From assembly GCF_023035295.1 (NCBI RefSeq), contig NZ_CP075076.1, positions 310,001 to 374,000 on the forward strand: a DNA stretch of 64,000 nucleotides, given 5' to 3'. The notes beneath the pieces were generated by a model. That model worked only from the letters and a program-made list of their open reading frames with translations, did not search any database and was not told the DNA's origin. The stretch's first letter is position 1; every line of letters starts with the position of its first letter. Both the position numbers and the translations under genes were made by a program. Below are positions 1-9,962 of this stretch, in pieces. This stretch comes from Borrelia coriaceae. Its GTDB lineage: Bacteria > Spirochaetota > Spirochaetia > Borreliales > Borreliaceae.

Positions 1-20
1 ATTGAAAACCATTTTTTCAT
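1..20 (-). CDS. Start of the next gene downstream of ftsZ (partial)
   Basis: An ATG at 20-18 directly follows the ftsZ TGA stop (23-21) on the minus strand and opens a frame reading MKKWFS before the window ends. A start placed against the stop of ftsZ suggests translational coupling. In Borrelia the gene after ftsZ is a hypothetical protein; six codons are too few to confirm that identity, so this rests on position and start context. Confidence 0.35.
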
Positions 21-1217
21 TCAATTATCACTACTTTTTTTATTCAAATTTCTAAGGAATGTAGGAACATCAATATCATCCTCAAAATAATTAACATTTT
101 TTGACTTTGCTATAAAATTATCATTCGCCACATAATCATTCTCTGAAACAGCTTGAGTGCCTGACATCAAACTATCAAATTCTTTTGAACTTAAAGTATT
201 ATTCTCAACAACACCAGATAAATCTTTCTGTTTTTTAGAAGAAAATCCGGTAGCAACAACTGTAACATAAATCTCATCATCAAGATTTGAGTTAATTGCA
301 TGTCCATATATTACGGTAGCCTCATCATCAACACTAGCAGTAATGATTCCCATAATCTCTTCAAGCTCAAGCAATGAGAAATCTTCACCACCAGTTATGT
401 TAACAAGAAGTCCCTTAGACCCCTCTATTCTAACATCTTCAAGTAAAGGATTACTAATAGCAGAAGTAGCAGCATCAACTGCTCTATTCTCACCCTTACC
501 ATAACCAATACCCATCAAAGCATCACCTTGTCCTTGCATAATGCTCTTAACATCAGCAAAATCAATATTAACTTCTCCATGCTCAATAATAAGACCTGCA
601 ATCCCCTGCACACCCATTCTTAAAACATCATCAGCCCTCTTGAAGGCATCTTTAATTGTGGTTCGCTTATCAACAACAGTTAAAAGTTTTTGATTTGGAA
701 TAATGATTAAAGTATCAACAGATTTTCTTAAATTATTTATTCCCTGTTCAGCAAGTCGCATTTTTTTAGGACCTTCAAATTTAAAAGGCTTAGTAACAAC
801 TCCAACAGTTAAAATTCCAAGTTCTTTAGCAACCTGAGCAATAACAGGTGCAGCTCCTGTTCCAGTCCCCCCACCCATTCCAGCAGTGATAAATACCATA
901 TCAGCACCTGCTAAATGATTCTTAATAATATCAATATCTTCTTCTGCAGCAGCTTGCCCAATCTCAGGTCTCCCACCGGCTCCAAGACCTGCAGTAACTT
1001 TGGCACCAAGAGCAATCTTTATTGGAGCAATAGAAGTTTGAAGAGCTTGAAGGTCCGTATTCGCTACAATAAACTCAACATCTCTTACTCCATATTCAAT
1101 CATACGATTAACAGCATTGCTACCGCCACCGCCTGCACCAATTACTTTAAGAACCGTAGGATTTGTAGCAGAATCAAATCTTTTTGAATGACTATCAATA
1201 ATATTATAATCTTTCAT
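21..1217 (-). CDS. ftsZ: Cell division GTPase FtsZ
   Basis: FtsZ is the tubulin-like GTPase that polymerises into the cytokinetic ring. The 398-residue product has the [11 protein letters not shown] nucleotide loop near residue 27, the tubulin signature [10 protein letters not shown] near 115, and a T7 loop of the form [11 protein letters not shown] near 220. The C-terminal tail contains DVPTFLRN, matching the conserved peptide that binds FtsA. The start chosen is the ATG at 1217, preceded by TGGAGG; an upstream in-frame start at 1262 would lie inside ftsA. It follows ftsA by 20 bp as the last recognised gene of the division cluster. Identification is secure. Confidence 0.97.
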   Translation of the reverse strand: MKDYNIIDSHSKRFDSATNPTVLKVIGAGGGGSNAVNRMIEYGVRDVEFIVANTDLQALQTSIAPIKIALGAKVTAGLGAGGRPEIGQAAAEEDIDIIKNHLAGADMVFITAGMGGGTGTGAAPVIAQVAKELGILTVGVVTKPFKFEGPKKMRLAEQGINNLRKSVDTLIIIPNQKLLTVVDKRTTIKDAFKRADDVLRMGVQGIAGLIIEHGEVNIDFADVKSIMQGQGDALMGIGYGKGENRAVDAATSAISNPLLEDVRIEGSKGLLVNITGGEDFSLLELEEIMGIITASVDDEATVIYGHAINSNLDDEIYVTVVATGFSSKKQKDLSGVVENNTLSSKEFDSLMSGTQAVSENDYVANDNFIAKSKNVNYFEDDIDVPTFLRNLNKKSSDN

Positions 1218-1237
1218 TAAATTTCCTCCATGACTGG

Positions 1238-2479
1238 TCAAAACCATTCCTTCAAAAACCAACCTTTCAATTTTGAAGCTATTTTACTTTGTCTCTTAGA
1301 CTTACTATTTCCTTTCTTTAATTTATTGAATTTTTGCTGCTCATGTTTATAAAGAACAAGACCAAGAGCTGAGGAAAATTTAGGACCAATATACTCCTCT
1401 CCAACTCCATTAATATTCATTGGAAATCCTATTCTTGAGGGATATCTGAATATTTCCTCTGTCAAATTAGAAATACCAGGAAACAAGGCACCTCCTCCAG
1501 TTAACACAATTCCTCCATTAATCTTATTATAAAGCCCTCTCTTCATTATTTCAGCTTTTATCATCTCAAAGATCTCACTTAATCTTGAATGAATGATTAT
1601 AGCCAATTCTCTTCGACTTTTCTCTTGAGGAGGTCTGGTGCCAAGATTAGGAATGATAACACTTTCCATTTGACTCTCAAGAGCAGAAACATGAGCAACA
1701 CCAGCTGTTATTTTAATATTCTCAGCAACATCTTCAGGCACCTTCCACACTTGCGCAATATCAAGAGTGACTCTATTTGCACCTATAGGAATTACTCCTG
1801 TATAATAAGGAGAACCATCAACATAAAGAATTATGTCAGTTGTACCCTTACCCATGTCAACAAACAAAACTCCCATTTCTCTCTCTTCTTTAGATAAGGT
1901 AGCATAAGATGAGGCCAAACTTCCAAGTACAATCTCATCAACAGAAAATCCGGCACGATTTACGCATCTAACTAAATTCTGACTTGAAGAACTAGAGCCC
2001 GTAATGATATGCACCTCACCTTCAAGGCGAATTCCCATCATATCTATTGGATTCTTTATATGAGGAATTCCATCTACAATAAATTCTTGAGGAATCACAT
2101 GTAAAATTTCTCTATCCATAGGAATCACAATTGCTTTAGCAGCTTCAATAACACGCTCAACATCTTCATTATCAATCTCCCTGGTTTTTGAATTTATTGC
2201 AACAACCCCACGGGAATTAGTACCCTCAATGCTACTACCGGACATGGAAACAGAAAGAGTTACAATATCGCACCCTGAAATAAGCTCAGCGGCTTCAATA
2301 GAACTAGAAATTGAATCAAGAGCAGCTTCAATATTTATAAGAACTCCTTTTCTAACACCTCTTGATACACTAGTGCCTATGCCTACTATCTCTAACTGAT
2401 TATTCAAATTTACCTCAGCCACAACAGTACAAATCTTTGAAGTTCCAACATCTAATCCTACTATCAACTCCCTAGACAC
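1238..2479 (-). CDS. ftsA: Cell division protein FtsA
   Basis: FtsA is the actin-like ATPase that tethers FtsZ filaments to the inner membrane. The protein (413 residues) begins with the actin-fold phosphate loop GLDVGTSK, has a second glycine-rich loop ([10 protein letters not shown]) near residue 210 and a [14 protein letters not shown] adenosine motif near 330. The last residues, [10 protein letters not shown], form the short amphipathic membrane-targeting helix typical of FtsA. The start is GTG at 2479 behind AGGAG, and its G is shared with the TAG stop of ftsQ. It lies directly upstream of ftsZ, the usual order. Confidence 0.96.
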   Translation of the reverse strand: MSRELIVGLDVGTSKICTVVAEVNLNNQLEIVGIGTSVSRGVRKGVLINIEAALDSISSSIEAAELISGCDIVTLSVSMSGSSIEGTNSRGVVAINSKTREIDNEDVERVIEAAKAIVIPMDREILHVIPQEFIVDGIPHIKNPIDMMGIRLEGEVHIITGSSSSSQNLVRCVNRAGFSVDEIVLGSLASSYATLSKEEREMGVLFVDMGKGTTDIILYVDGSPYYTGVIPIGANRVTLDIAQVWKVPEDVAENIKITAGVAHVSALESQMESVIIPNLGTRPPQEKSRRELAIIIHSRLSEIFEMIKAEIMKRGLYNKINGGIVLTGGGALFPGISNLTEEIFRYPSRIGFPMNINGVGEEYIGPKFSSALGLVLYKHEQQKFNKLKKGNSKSKRQSKIASKLKGWFLKEWF

Positions 2480-3222
2480 TAATTTTCTCCTAATAAAATG
2501 ATATCACCGCTTCTTAAATCAACAGTATCGGCTCTTCCCTTAAGCAAATCAGATATCATGAACACTTTATGCATTACATTTATTAAATCCATATCCGCTG
2601 TTATTACTATCTTATTATATATATTTTTTATATACAAAATAATCTTGTAATCATAAAAATTTAACTTCAAAAAATTAATTTCTGATATTAAATTATACAA
2701 AGTACTTTGATTTATTTTAACATAATTAAGATTTTTTATAATAGCAAGCATCCTATCTTCTAAAAAATCACCAACTTTATTGTCTTTTAAATTTAATCCA
2801 CTAATTATAGGCAAATCATAAATTAAATCTTGACATTTTTCTAAAATTACACCATCTGAAGCAATAAAATAATAAATAAAACTGCCATTAACATTTTCAT
2901 AAGCAGTAACTACAGGCAATCTTCTTTCAATATTAATTTTGATCGTATTAGGGAATTTAAGCTCTACCTTCACATTTTTTACTCTTAGATCCCTCATAAT
3001 ATTTTTCTCATAAATACTAACATCAGCATCATAATAATAAGTATCAGGTTTAATGCCTGAAATACTTAATATATCTTCCTTAGATATATGGATATCATCA
3101 TTAAAACTAATGTATCTAATTAGAAAGTATGGAGAAATAAAAATAATAAAAACAATCTCAAGTAGTATAAGAGAAATTACTATATAAATGTATATGATCA
3201 AAAATTTTCTATAAATCAACAT
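2479..3222 (-). CDS. ftsQ: Divisome protein FtsQ/DivIB
   Basis: A bitopic division protein with a short cytoplasmic N-terminus, one transmembrane helix at about residues 9-32 and a periplasmic POTRA-like region (about 35-110, including the RDLRVKNVKVELKFPNTIKI stretch typical of FtsQ). In other bacteria FtsQ/DivIB links early and late division proteins with FtsL and FtsB. At 247 residues it is close to the family norm. Sequence similarity is weak, as is usual for FtsQ, and the call leans on its place between ftsW and ftsA and on the POTRA pattern. No strong Shine-Dalgarno precedes the ATG at 3222. Confidence 0.82.
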   Translation of the reverse strand: MLIYRKFLIIYIYIVISLILLEIVFIIFISPYFLIRYISFNDDIHISKEDILSISGIKPDTYYYDADVSIYEKNIMRDLRVKNVKVELKFPNTIKINIERRLPVVTAYENVNGSFIYYFIASDGVILEKCQDLIYDLPIISGLNLKDNKVGDFLEDRMLAIIKNLNYVKINQSTLYNLISEINFLKLNFYDYKIILYIKNIYNKIVITADMDLINVMHKVFMISDLLKGRADTVDLRSGDIILLGEN

Positions 3223-3261
3223 AAACTTAAGGTTAAATTATAATATTAATAAAATTTTAAA

Positions 3262-4356
3262 CTATTCACTTTCAACATCCCTAGAAACATTTGCTATCAA
3301 TCCCGAAAGCGCCATTGTAACAACAATGGAAGAACCTCCTGATGAAAAAAATGGTAAATTTATACCTGTAGGGGGTAAAAGACCAATTGCAATTAAAATA
3401 TTCATGATACTTTGAAGAAAAATTGTAAGACTTGAAATAAATGCAATAAAAAACCTAAATCTAGTTTTAGCACAAATGGCAACAAAAAAGCCAAAATAAA
3501 AAAATAAAAAAAATAAAATAATAGCAAAACAAATCCCAAAAAATCCTAATTCCTCTCCAAGAACAGAAAAAATAAAATCAGAATTAGCCTCTGGAAGTCT
3601 GCCAAGCTTTATCTCTCCCATTCCAAGACCTTTTCCCCCAAGTCCACCATTCTTTAAAGCATTAAGTGATGCAATTATTTGATATCCCTTTCCTAAAGGA
3701 TCATCATAAGGATTTAAAAATGCGAAAATTCTAGCAACTCTGTAAGGTTCAAATATTAAAAAAAGCATAGAAATTGGAACAAAAGTAAGTAAAATAGCAA
3801 AAATGTACCCCAATGACATTCCAGAAACAAATAAAATAATAAAAAAAAGAATGGCAAAATAAATAGCTGTTGAATAATCATTTTGCAAAATTATGCATAG
3901 CCAAAAAATACCAAAAATTAACATGGGTTTGAGCCAGTAAGCAACATTATTATCTAACTTTAATCTAAACTTACTCAAATAACTTGAAAGATAAATTGTA
4001 AAAGATACCTTAAAAATCTCTGAAGGCTGAATACTAACTCCTTTTACAAATATCCACCTTTGCGCACCTGAAATACTAGGCGAGAAAAAAGTTGCTAAAA
4101 CCAATATAAAAGTTACAAGCAATATAATAGAAACAATTTTTTTTAAAATGTCTAAAGAAATTCTCTCAAAGAAAAAAAATACCATAAAGCTTAAAAAAAG
4201 ATATTTAAGACGCATTAAAAATAAAAAATTAGGATCTCCTGTAAGTTCTAGACTTAAAAAAAATGAAGATGTATAAAATATAATAAGACCATAAGCAACA
4301 AGCGACCACAAAATAAGTAAATAATATTTTCTAAGAGAGGCTTGCTCTACAAACAT
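3262..4356 (-). CDS. ftsW: SEDS-family peptidoglycan polymerase FtsW
   Basis: FtsW is the septal glycan polymerase of the SEDS family, working with a class B penicillin-binding protein. The 364-residue product has about ten transmembrane segments, a central GKGYQIIASLNALKNGGLGG stretch and the diagnostic C-terminal PTGINLPFFSSGGSS motif. A RodA-type role cannot be fully excluded from sequence alone, but its place between mraY and ftsQ in the division cluster favours FtsW. No partner ftsI is found in this window. Confidence 0.93.
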   Translation of the reverse strand: MFVEQASLRKYYLLILWSLVAYGLIIFYTSSFFLSLELTGDPNFLFLMRLKYLFLSFMVFFFFERISLDILKKIVSIILLVTFILVLATFFSPSISGAQRWIFVKGVSIQPSEIFKVSFTIYLSSYLSKFRLKLDNNVAYWLKPMLIFGIFWLCIILQNDYSTAIYFAILFFIILFVSGMSLGYIFAILLTFVPISMLFLIFEPYRVARIFAFLNPYDDPLGKGYQIIASLNALKNGGLGGKGLGMGEIKLGRLPEANSDFIFSVLGEELGFFGICFAIILFFLFFYFGFFVAICAKTRFRFFIAFISSLTIFLQSIMNILIAIGLLPPTGINLPFFSSGGSSIVVTMALSGLIANVSRDVESE

Positions 4357-4373
4357 AAAAGATCAATCTAAAC

Positions 4374-5429
4374 TCATCTAATCTTAAGAGTACTTAAGGC
4401 AAGTATAGCAAATATCAAGCCTATTATCCAAAACCTAATAACAACCTGCATTTCAGACCAACCAAGCTCCTCAAAATGATGATGGAGTGGTGCCATTTTA
4501 AACACTCGTTTCTTAGTCTGCTTATACACTATAACTTGAATAATTACAGATAAAGTCTCAACCACAAAAACTCCTGCAAGAATTGCAAAAAGAATCTCAC
4601 TTTTCAAAATTAAAGCTGCCATTCCAAGAACTGCTCCAATTGAAAGACTACCGGTATCACCCATCATTATTTTAGCAGGATAAGCATTAAACCACAAAAA
4701 TCCAAAACTACCCCCAAGTAAAGCTCCAAGGAATACTACAAGTTCTTCAGAACCCTTAATATTGGGAATATTCAAATAAGATGCAAAATCCACTCTACTT
4801 GTAAGATATGCAATTATGACTAACGCACCTGTTACAACAATACTAAGTCCAATAGCAAGTCCATCAAGTCCATCTGTCAAATTAAAAGAATTAGATGCCG
4901 ATATTAAAATAAACATTCCAAACGGAATATATAAAACTCCCAAATTTAATTTAAGAGACTTAAAAAAGGGGAAATAAATTATACTGACATGTTCACTCCC
5001 AAAATAATAAAGCATACTAACTGAAATACAAGAAAATAATATTTGTCCATAAATTTTAAAACTAGGATTGAGACCCTCTGAATTTTTTCTCTTTATCTTT
5101 AACAAATCATCCATAAATCCTAAGCATGAAAAACTAATCATAACAAAAAGTATGATTAAAAAATAAATATTCCAAAGATTAATCCAGAAAAACAAAGAGA
5201 TTAAAACACAAAAAAAAATAAGAATACCTCCCATAGTAGGAATTCCTATTTTCTCACTCAAATGGCGCTTTGGTCCATCTTTTCTCAAAATTTGATCTAA
5301 CTTTAATTTTTTTAGTCTCGAAATAATAAATGGACCAAAAATTAAAGCAAGCAAAAATGCAAAAATAGTAGCATAAGCAGTTCTAAAAGTAATATACCTT
5401 AATAATCTAAGCCCTAATAAACAAAACAT
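4374..5429 (-). CDS. mraY: Phospho-N-acetylmuramoyl-pentapeptide transferase MraY
   Basis: MraY transfers phospho-MurNAc-pentapeptide to undecaprenyl phosphate at the inner membrane, giving lipid I. The 351-residue polytopic protein carries the metal and substrate motifs DDLLK (near residue 105), NLTDGLDGLA (near 183) and the HHHFEELGW loop (near 317). The ATG at 5429 follows AGGAGG at a good distance. It lies 18 bp upstream of ftsW and after murF, preserving cell-wall cluster order. Length and motifs are standard. Confidence 0.96.
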   Translation of the reverse strand: MFCLLGLRLLRYITFRTAYATIFAFLLALIFGPFIISRLKKLKLDQILRKDGPKRHLSEKIGIPTMGGILIFFCVLISLFFWINLWNIYFLIILFVMISFSCLGFMDDLLKIKRKNSEGLNPSFKIYGQILFSCISVSMLYYFGSEHVSIIYFPFFKSLKLNLGVLYIPFGMFILISASNSFNLTDGLDGLAIGLSIVVTGALVIIAYLTSRVDFASYLNIPNIKGSEELVVFLGALLGGSFGFLWFNAYPAKIMMGDTGSLSIGAVLGMAALILKSEILFAILAGVFVVETLSVIIQVIVYKQTKKRVFKMAPLHHHFEELGWSEMQVVIRFWIIGLIFAILALSTLKIR

Positions 5430-5464
5430 ACATCCTCCTCTCCATTAAAATTCCCAATTAACTC

Positions 5465-6856
5465 TTAAAAACAATCAAGTACCCTTTCAAGCCTATGTGC
5501 TCTTGAGCCTTTAATAGCAACAAAACATCCAGACTCCAAATCTTTCACAAAATAATCAACAAAACCTTCAAAATTACTAAAATAACATAAATTGTTGAAG
5601 GCTAAGCTTTCAATTTTCTTTACTTCTTGAAATTCTTCACCAATTAAAAAAGCTTTATCAAAATTCATTAAAACAATTTCTTGTATCACTGTTTTGTGTG
5701 CTTCATACGAAAATCTCCCAAGTTCCTTAAACGAACCAAGAACAATAAATTTTTTACTCTTAATCTCAAGAGCCAAAATCATATCCTTTAAAGCCATAAA
5801 TGAACTTAAATTACCATTATAAGAATCATTTAAAACCAAATAGTCATTTATTCTTAAAAGCTCTGCTCTACCCTTTTGAAACTCAGTATGCAGCAAACCA
5901 TTACGAATTTCATTCTCGCTAAGTCCAAGCAATAAAGCTAAATTAATACAAGATATTGCATTAAAAATATTATGCTGTCCGGGTAATAAAACAGAATAAT
6001 CAAATCCCTTATAAGTAAAATCATAGAAAAATTTATCATTTAAAAATGCAAATGACTTAATTTGAAGACTATGAAAATCAAAATAAAAAATATTTACCTC
6101 TGGATTTATAGACTTAGCTATCTCTCTCAAATTCAAATGATAAGGACAGCTTTCATTTAAAATAACCATTTGAGTATGACTAGTCATTACTTTACCCTTC
6201 TCAGAAGCAACAATCTCTAGACTTTCAAAAGCTTGCATATGAGCATAACTTATATTTGTTACAATAACAATTTCAGGATTTAATATACTAGAAAGAAGTT
6301 CCATTTCTCCCACATAGCTTATTCCAACTTCAAAAACAGCATACTTTTCATCTCCCTCAGTTCTCAAAATACTAAGAGGCAATCCAATATCCGAATTTAA
6401 ATTTCCCCAAGTCTTGCAAGTTTTATATCGCTCTGACAATATACTGTAAAGCATCTCTTTTGTTGTAGTCTTCCCATTACTGCCAGTAACAGCTATCCTT
6501 TTAAAACTTGTTCTTTTAATAAAATGCCTTGCTAATTCTTGAAGGAAAACAACCACATTGCTAGTAAGCAAAAAAATTAAATTCTCATCTCTTTTGAAAT
6601 ACTCAACACACAAATGCTCATAATCTTTAGAACATACAAAACATTTAACTCCAATATCAATTAAATATTCAACAAAAGAAAATCCATCTAACCTATCACC
6701 CTTGTATGCAAAATAAAGACTAGCACCACTATTTTCTGCATTTAGCTCGCGACTGTCAAGAGAATAAAATGATACGACTCTTTGCATACTACTTGAACAA
6801 CCAACAAATTTAATATCCTTTAGAGAATTTAAAATATCTTCAATTTTTATATGCAC
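5465..6856 (-). CDS. murF: UDP-MurNAc-tripeptide-D-Ala-D-Ala ligase MurF
   Basis: MurF is the cytoplasmic ATP-dependent ligase that adds D-Ala-D-Ala to the UDP-MurNAc tripeptide. The product (about 463 residues) has the Mur-ligase P-loop TGSNGKTTTKE near residue 125, a central NISYAHM segment and a C-terminal domain beginning near NDSYNGNL. I chose GTG at 6856, six bases after GAGGG; a TTG one codon upstream is also possible but too close to it. It lies between the ftsL-like gene and mraY. Confidence 0.93.
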   Translation of the reverse strand: MHIKIEDILNSLKDIKFVGCSSSMQRVVSFYSLDSRELNAENSGASLYFAYKGDRLDGFSFVEYLIDIGVKCFVCSKDYEHLCVEYFKRDENLIFLLTSNVVVFLQELARHFIKRTSFKRIAVTGSNGKTTTKEMLYSILSERYKTCKTWGNLNSDIGLPLSILRTEGDEKYAVFEVGISYVGEMELLSSILNPEIVIVTNISYAHMQAFESLEIVASEKGKVMTSHTQMVILNESCPYHLNLREIAKSINPEVNIFYFDFHSLQIKSFAFLNDKFFYDFTYKGFDYSVLLPGQHNIFNAISCINLALLLGLSENEIRNGLLHTEFQKGRAELLRINDYLVLNDSYNGNLSSFMALKDMILALEIKSKKFIVLGSFKELGRFSYEAHKTVIQEIVLMNFDKAFLIGEEFQEVKKIESLAFNNLCYFSNFEGFVDYFVKDLESGCFVAIKGSRAHRLERVLDCF

Positions 6857-6877
6857 CAAACACCCTCATAAATCCTA

Positions 6878-7147
6878 TTATTTAATAACATTAATATCTT
6901 CATTAGCTTTTTTTTCTAAATTTAAATAATCTTGGCTAAGTTCCTCTATCCTATCAATACTTTGAAGTTCATATATTATGGTTAACAACCTAAGATTTTC
7001 ATCAATAATATTACTTTGTTCATTATTCAAATCATCAAACTCACGTAATTTTACAGCATATCTAAAATTAAGATAAATATTTAGACATATTATAATTGTT
7101 AATATCAAAATCAACAAAGAGTATAATCTAACTTCAATCTTGCTCAT
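6878..7147 (-). CDS. ftsL: Small bitopic protein, probable FtsL
   Basis: An 89-residue protein with a short basic N-terminus, one transmembrane helix at about residues 10-30 and a predicted periplasmic coiled coil rich in Leu, Glu and Asn. That is the architecture of FtsL, the divisome coiled-coil protein, and its place between rsmH and murF is where ftsL sits in many dcw clusters. FtsL sequences diverge so far that similarity alone is not convincing. The ATG at 7147 is preferred over a GTG at 7156. It overlaps the end of rsmH. Confidence 0.65.
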   Translation of the reverse strand: MSKIEVRLYSLLILILTIIICLNIYLNFRYAVKLREFDDLNNEQSNIIDENLRLLTIIYELQSIDRIEELSQDYLNLEKKANEDINVIK

Positions 7148-8042
7148 TTGACTCACACAATTTTTTTATGGCTCTAAGCTTAGCACTTCTTGAAGCATTA
7201 TTGCATTTCTTCTCTTCAAAGCTTGACACTATGGGCTTTTTAGTAAGTACACAATATTGTTCTTTACTTAAACCCTTAAAAAACTCTTTTACAATTTTAT
7301 CTTCCAATGAATGAAATGTAATAATAGCTAAGATCCCATTACTTGCTAGACTCTCTACCCATAAAGGCAAACTTCTCTTTAAACGGAAAAGCTCATCATT
7401 GACATAAATTCTTAACGCTTGAAACGTCTTAGTTGCTGGATTTATTTTAAGATTTATCCTAGGATACGCTTTGCTAACTATATCACTTATCTCTCTTGAA
7501 GTTTCTATTTTCTTAATCTTTCTATAATCTAATATAGACTTAACAATCCTCTTAGAATAACGTTCACCACTCAACTCATAAATTAAATTTTCAAGTCGTT
7601 TTTTGTCAAACGTATTGACAATATCATAAGCACTAAGACTCCCATCACTAGGATTAAGTCTCATATCCAATCTTTCATCTTCAAAAAAGGAAAATCCTCT
7701 ACCACTCATTTTGTAATGGAACATAGAAATCCCAAGATCAGCTAAAATAAAATTGACTTTACTATTTAAAGGATACTCATTAAAGAAATCATCAAACCAA
7801 ACATTAAAATATGAAACCTTTTCCTTAAATTTTATAAGACACTCTTTTGCTCTATTTAAAACAATCTCATCTCTTTCAATGCCAATCACATTTATATTGT
7901 GATACTTCCTAAGAACCGCACTTGAATGCCCACCTTCCCCAAGAGTACAATCAACAAAAATAAAGTCATCACTTATATTTAAAGACTCCAAAAGATTAAA
8001 AATCTCATCAAGAAGTACAGGAGTATGCAAAATATCACTCAT
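7134..8042 (-). CDS. rsmH: 16S rRNA (cytosine(1402)-N4)-methyltransferase RsmH
   Basis: RsmH (MraW) uses S-adenosylmethionine to methylate N4 of C1402 in the decoding centre of 16S rRNA. The 302-residue protein shows the SAM motif DCTLGEGGHS near residue 31, a DLGISMFHY segment near 101, GRGFSFFEDERLDMRL near 113 and the C-terminal ITFHSLEDKIVKEFF motif near 240. These match the family in order and spacing. It is the first gene of the division/cell-wall run and overlaps both neighbours (8 bp with the upstream gene, 14 bp with the ftsL-like gene). Confidence 0.95.
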   Translation of the reverse strand: MSDILHTPVLLDEIFNLLESLNISDDFIFVDCTLGEGGHSSAVLRKYHNINVIGIERDEIVLNRAKECLIKFKEKVSYFNVWFDDFFNEYPLNSKVNFILADLGISMFHYKMSGRGFSFFEDERLDMRLNPSDGSLSAYDIVNTFDKKRLENLIYELSGERYSKRIVKSILDYRKIKKIETSREISDIVSKAYPRINLKINPATKTFQALRIYVNDELFRLKRSLPLWVESLASNGILAIITFHSLEDKIVKEFFKGLSKEQYCVLTKKPIVSSFEEKKCNNASRSAKLRAIKKLCESNEQD

Positions 8043-8868
8043 TGAGTGTAAGCCTATAAATTAAACTATTCTCAGTATTATAAACATCTCCATATTTGAT
8101 CTTAATTTCATTGTAACCGCTAATAAACTCAAGATTATTTATCTCAATATTTCCATTATCTTTTTTTATGTTAAAAACATCTAAATTATTATAACCCTTA
8201 TCTCTAAAAACAACATATGAATTACCATTTAAAGCCATGCTTTGAAAATCAGCACGAAAAATACTCTTATTATTTAAAAACACTTCAAAATAATAAATAC
8301 CATGCAGATCTTTTAAAACAGAAATATCCTTTTTCAAAAAATTCAAAACAAGACCATAACTACCCAACTCCAAACCTAGATCAACACCTCTTTTTAACTC
8401 AAAACTTGCATCATCCTTACCCTTTAAAAAGATATTACCCAATAAAAAGGAAGAATTAATATTCAAATTATTTTTATTCTTTATCACAAATAAAGGATTA
8501 ATTACCTGCCCGCTATACTGATCAATAACTACCACATCAAAAACTTTATTATTATTTTTTAAAAACACTTTATCATTCTTGTATAAAAAATCACCAAAAA
8601 ATTCCAAATTAAAACCCAAATCCTTATCAAAAATGATCAAAACGCTTCTATCATTTTCACTCATCTTATTCCTGTAATACAAAATCTTATAATTATTCGA
8701 AAAAATAGAAAAATGTATATCTAAAGCTCTTAATTTTATCCCAATACTTAAAGTATCATCTTTGGATTCACCAAAATCACTAACTAAATCAAACTTCTCT
8801 CCTTTTCCAAATTCCAAGAATGCATATAAATTAGAAAAAGTACAAAAAAAGAGAAAAGCAATTACCAT
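8035..8868 (-). CDS. Exported protein of unknown function
   Basis: I do not recognise this 277-residue protein beyond its place (BB0307 position in B. burgdorferi). It opens with a hydrophobic stretch, VIAFLFFCTFSNLYA, that looks like a signal peptide without a lipobox Cys. The remainder is rich in short alternating hydrophobic and polar segments with many Asn, Lys and Phe residues, suggesting a beta-rich periplasmic fold. It is 5 bp downstream of another extracytoplasmic protein and overlaps rsmH by 8 bp, so it is co-transcribed with the division genes. A periplasmic envelope role is a guess from context. Confidence 0.8.
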   Translation of the reverse strand: MVIAFLFFCTFSNLYAFLEFGKGEKFDLVSDFGESKDDTLSIGIKLRALDIHFSIFSNNYKILYYRNKMSENDRSVLIIFDKDLGFNLEFFGDFLYKNDKVFLKNNNKVFDVVVIDQYSGQVINPLFVIKNKNNLNINSSFLLGNIFLKGKDDASFELKRGVDLGLELGSYGLVLNFLKKDISVLKDLHGIYYFEVFLNNKSIFRADFQSMALNGNSYVVFRDKGYNNLDVFNIKKDNGNIEINNLEFISGYNEIKIKYGDVYNTENSLIYRLTLNE

Positions 8869-8873
8869 TATAA

Positions 8874-9941
8874 CTACAGTCCTAAATATTTCAAATCATT
8901 ATTATCATTAAAATATAAAATTCCTTCATTAAATTCAATATATGAATTTACCTTATCTTTAAAAAAGATATTATCAGATAACTTATAAAAATCTACAGAA
9001 TAAGCCCTTATATTGATTATATTATCATTTAAATCATAAAAATATATCCTATAGACTCTAGAAAAAGGATCATAAGAGGCCTTTAGAACAGAATTTTTAT
9101 TATCAATTCTAAAAATTTTACCACTCTCAATATTAAGTATTAAAAATGAGTCTAGAAGCTCAACAAACAAATTATAAAATTGATCAATCCTAAAAAAAGG
9201 ATTAAAATCTTTAATTTTTAAATTTTTTAAATATAAAACTTGGTTATGTCCATTCTCTAAGTTAATAACCCTCAAAGAATATTCCTCATTCTCTACTAGA
9301 ATACATAAATACTTATTATCTAAACTTAACCTAACACATATAACTGGCAAACCAACGCCTAACAAATCACTGCTATAAACTATCTTTCCATGTTTATATA
9401 CATAAGTCTTACCGTCAGAGAGCCCTAAAGCCAAAACATCATCATTACAATCAATACTTAAGATCGAAGCTATAAACTTGAGAGATAATATATTCCTCCC
9501 ATCTGCTCCATAAACTTCTAAAGCTTTATATAGATTATTTAAAGCAAAAACAACATTACCTTTTGTAAAAACAAAATCCTTATTTGACAAAGAAAACAAA
9601 AATTTATCTGTCTGTCTAGAAAAAACAGAATAATTATTTTTAAACCTTCTAAGCACATAATAATAATCTGAAAAACTTACTAAACGATCACTTACAATAT
9701 GATAATAATATTTACTTAGATCTAAATTTAAAATAATATCTTTAATAAAGATATTATTCTTCAGAACAACATCAACCAAATTATCAGCCTTTTTAAAGTG
9801 ATTAAACTTGTAAAAGGTTGAAATATCAATTGTTGATTTCAAGATGGAATTAATTATTACTATGATCACCAACAAAAAAATTAATAACAAAAAAAATTTG
9901 ATTTTCCTAAATTTAGTTAAATTTTCCTTATAAAAATTCAC
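8874..9941 (-). CDS. Membrane-anchored protein of unknown function, possible beta-propeller
   Basis: A 355-residue protein (BB0308 position) with a basic N-terminus, one strong hydrophobic helix at about residues 14-33 and a large extracytoplasmic part. That part has recurring units such as DVLALGLSDGKTYVYKHGKIV and KYLCILVENEEYSLRVINL, which resemble blades of a WD/YVTN-type beta-propeller. This is an architectural inference, not a family match. The start is GTG at 9941, with a G-rich Shine-Dalgarno at slightly long spacing. It is tightly linked to the downstream exported protein. Confidence 0.78.
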   Translation of the reverse strand: MNFYKENLTKFRKIKFFLLLIFLLVIIVIINSILKSTIDISTFYKFNHFKKADNLVDVVLKNNIFIKDIILNLDLSKYYYHIVSDRLVSFSDYYYVLRRFKNNYSVFSRQTDKFLFSLSNKDFVFTKGNVVFALNNLYKALEVYGADGRNILSLKFIASILSIDCNDDVLALGLSDGKTYVYKHGKIVYSSDLLGVGLPVICVRLSLDNKYLCILVENEEYSLRVINLENGHNQVLYLKNLKIKDFNPFFRIDQFYNLFVELLDSFLILNIESGKIFRIDNKNSVLKASYDPFSRVYRIYFYDLNDNIINIRAYSVDFYKLSDNIFFKDKVNSYIEFNEGILYFNDNNDLKYLGL

Positions 9942-9962
9942 GTTTATTAAAATCCCCCAAAC

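Noticed and set aside
915-1187. Open frame on the plus strand within ftsZ
   Set aside because: It is antisense to a highly conserved coding sequence, has no ribosome binding site and no recognisable protein pattern. Similar shadow frames opposite ftsA, uvrD, pyk, oppC and others were left out for the same reason.
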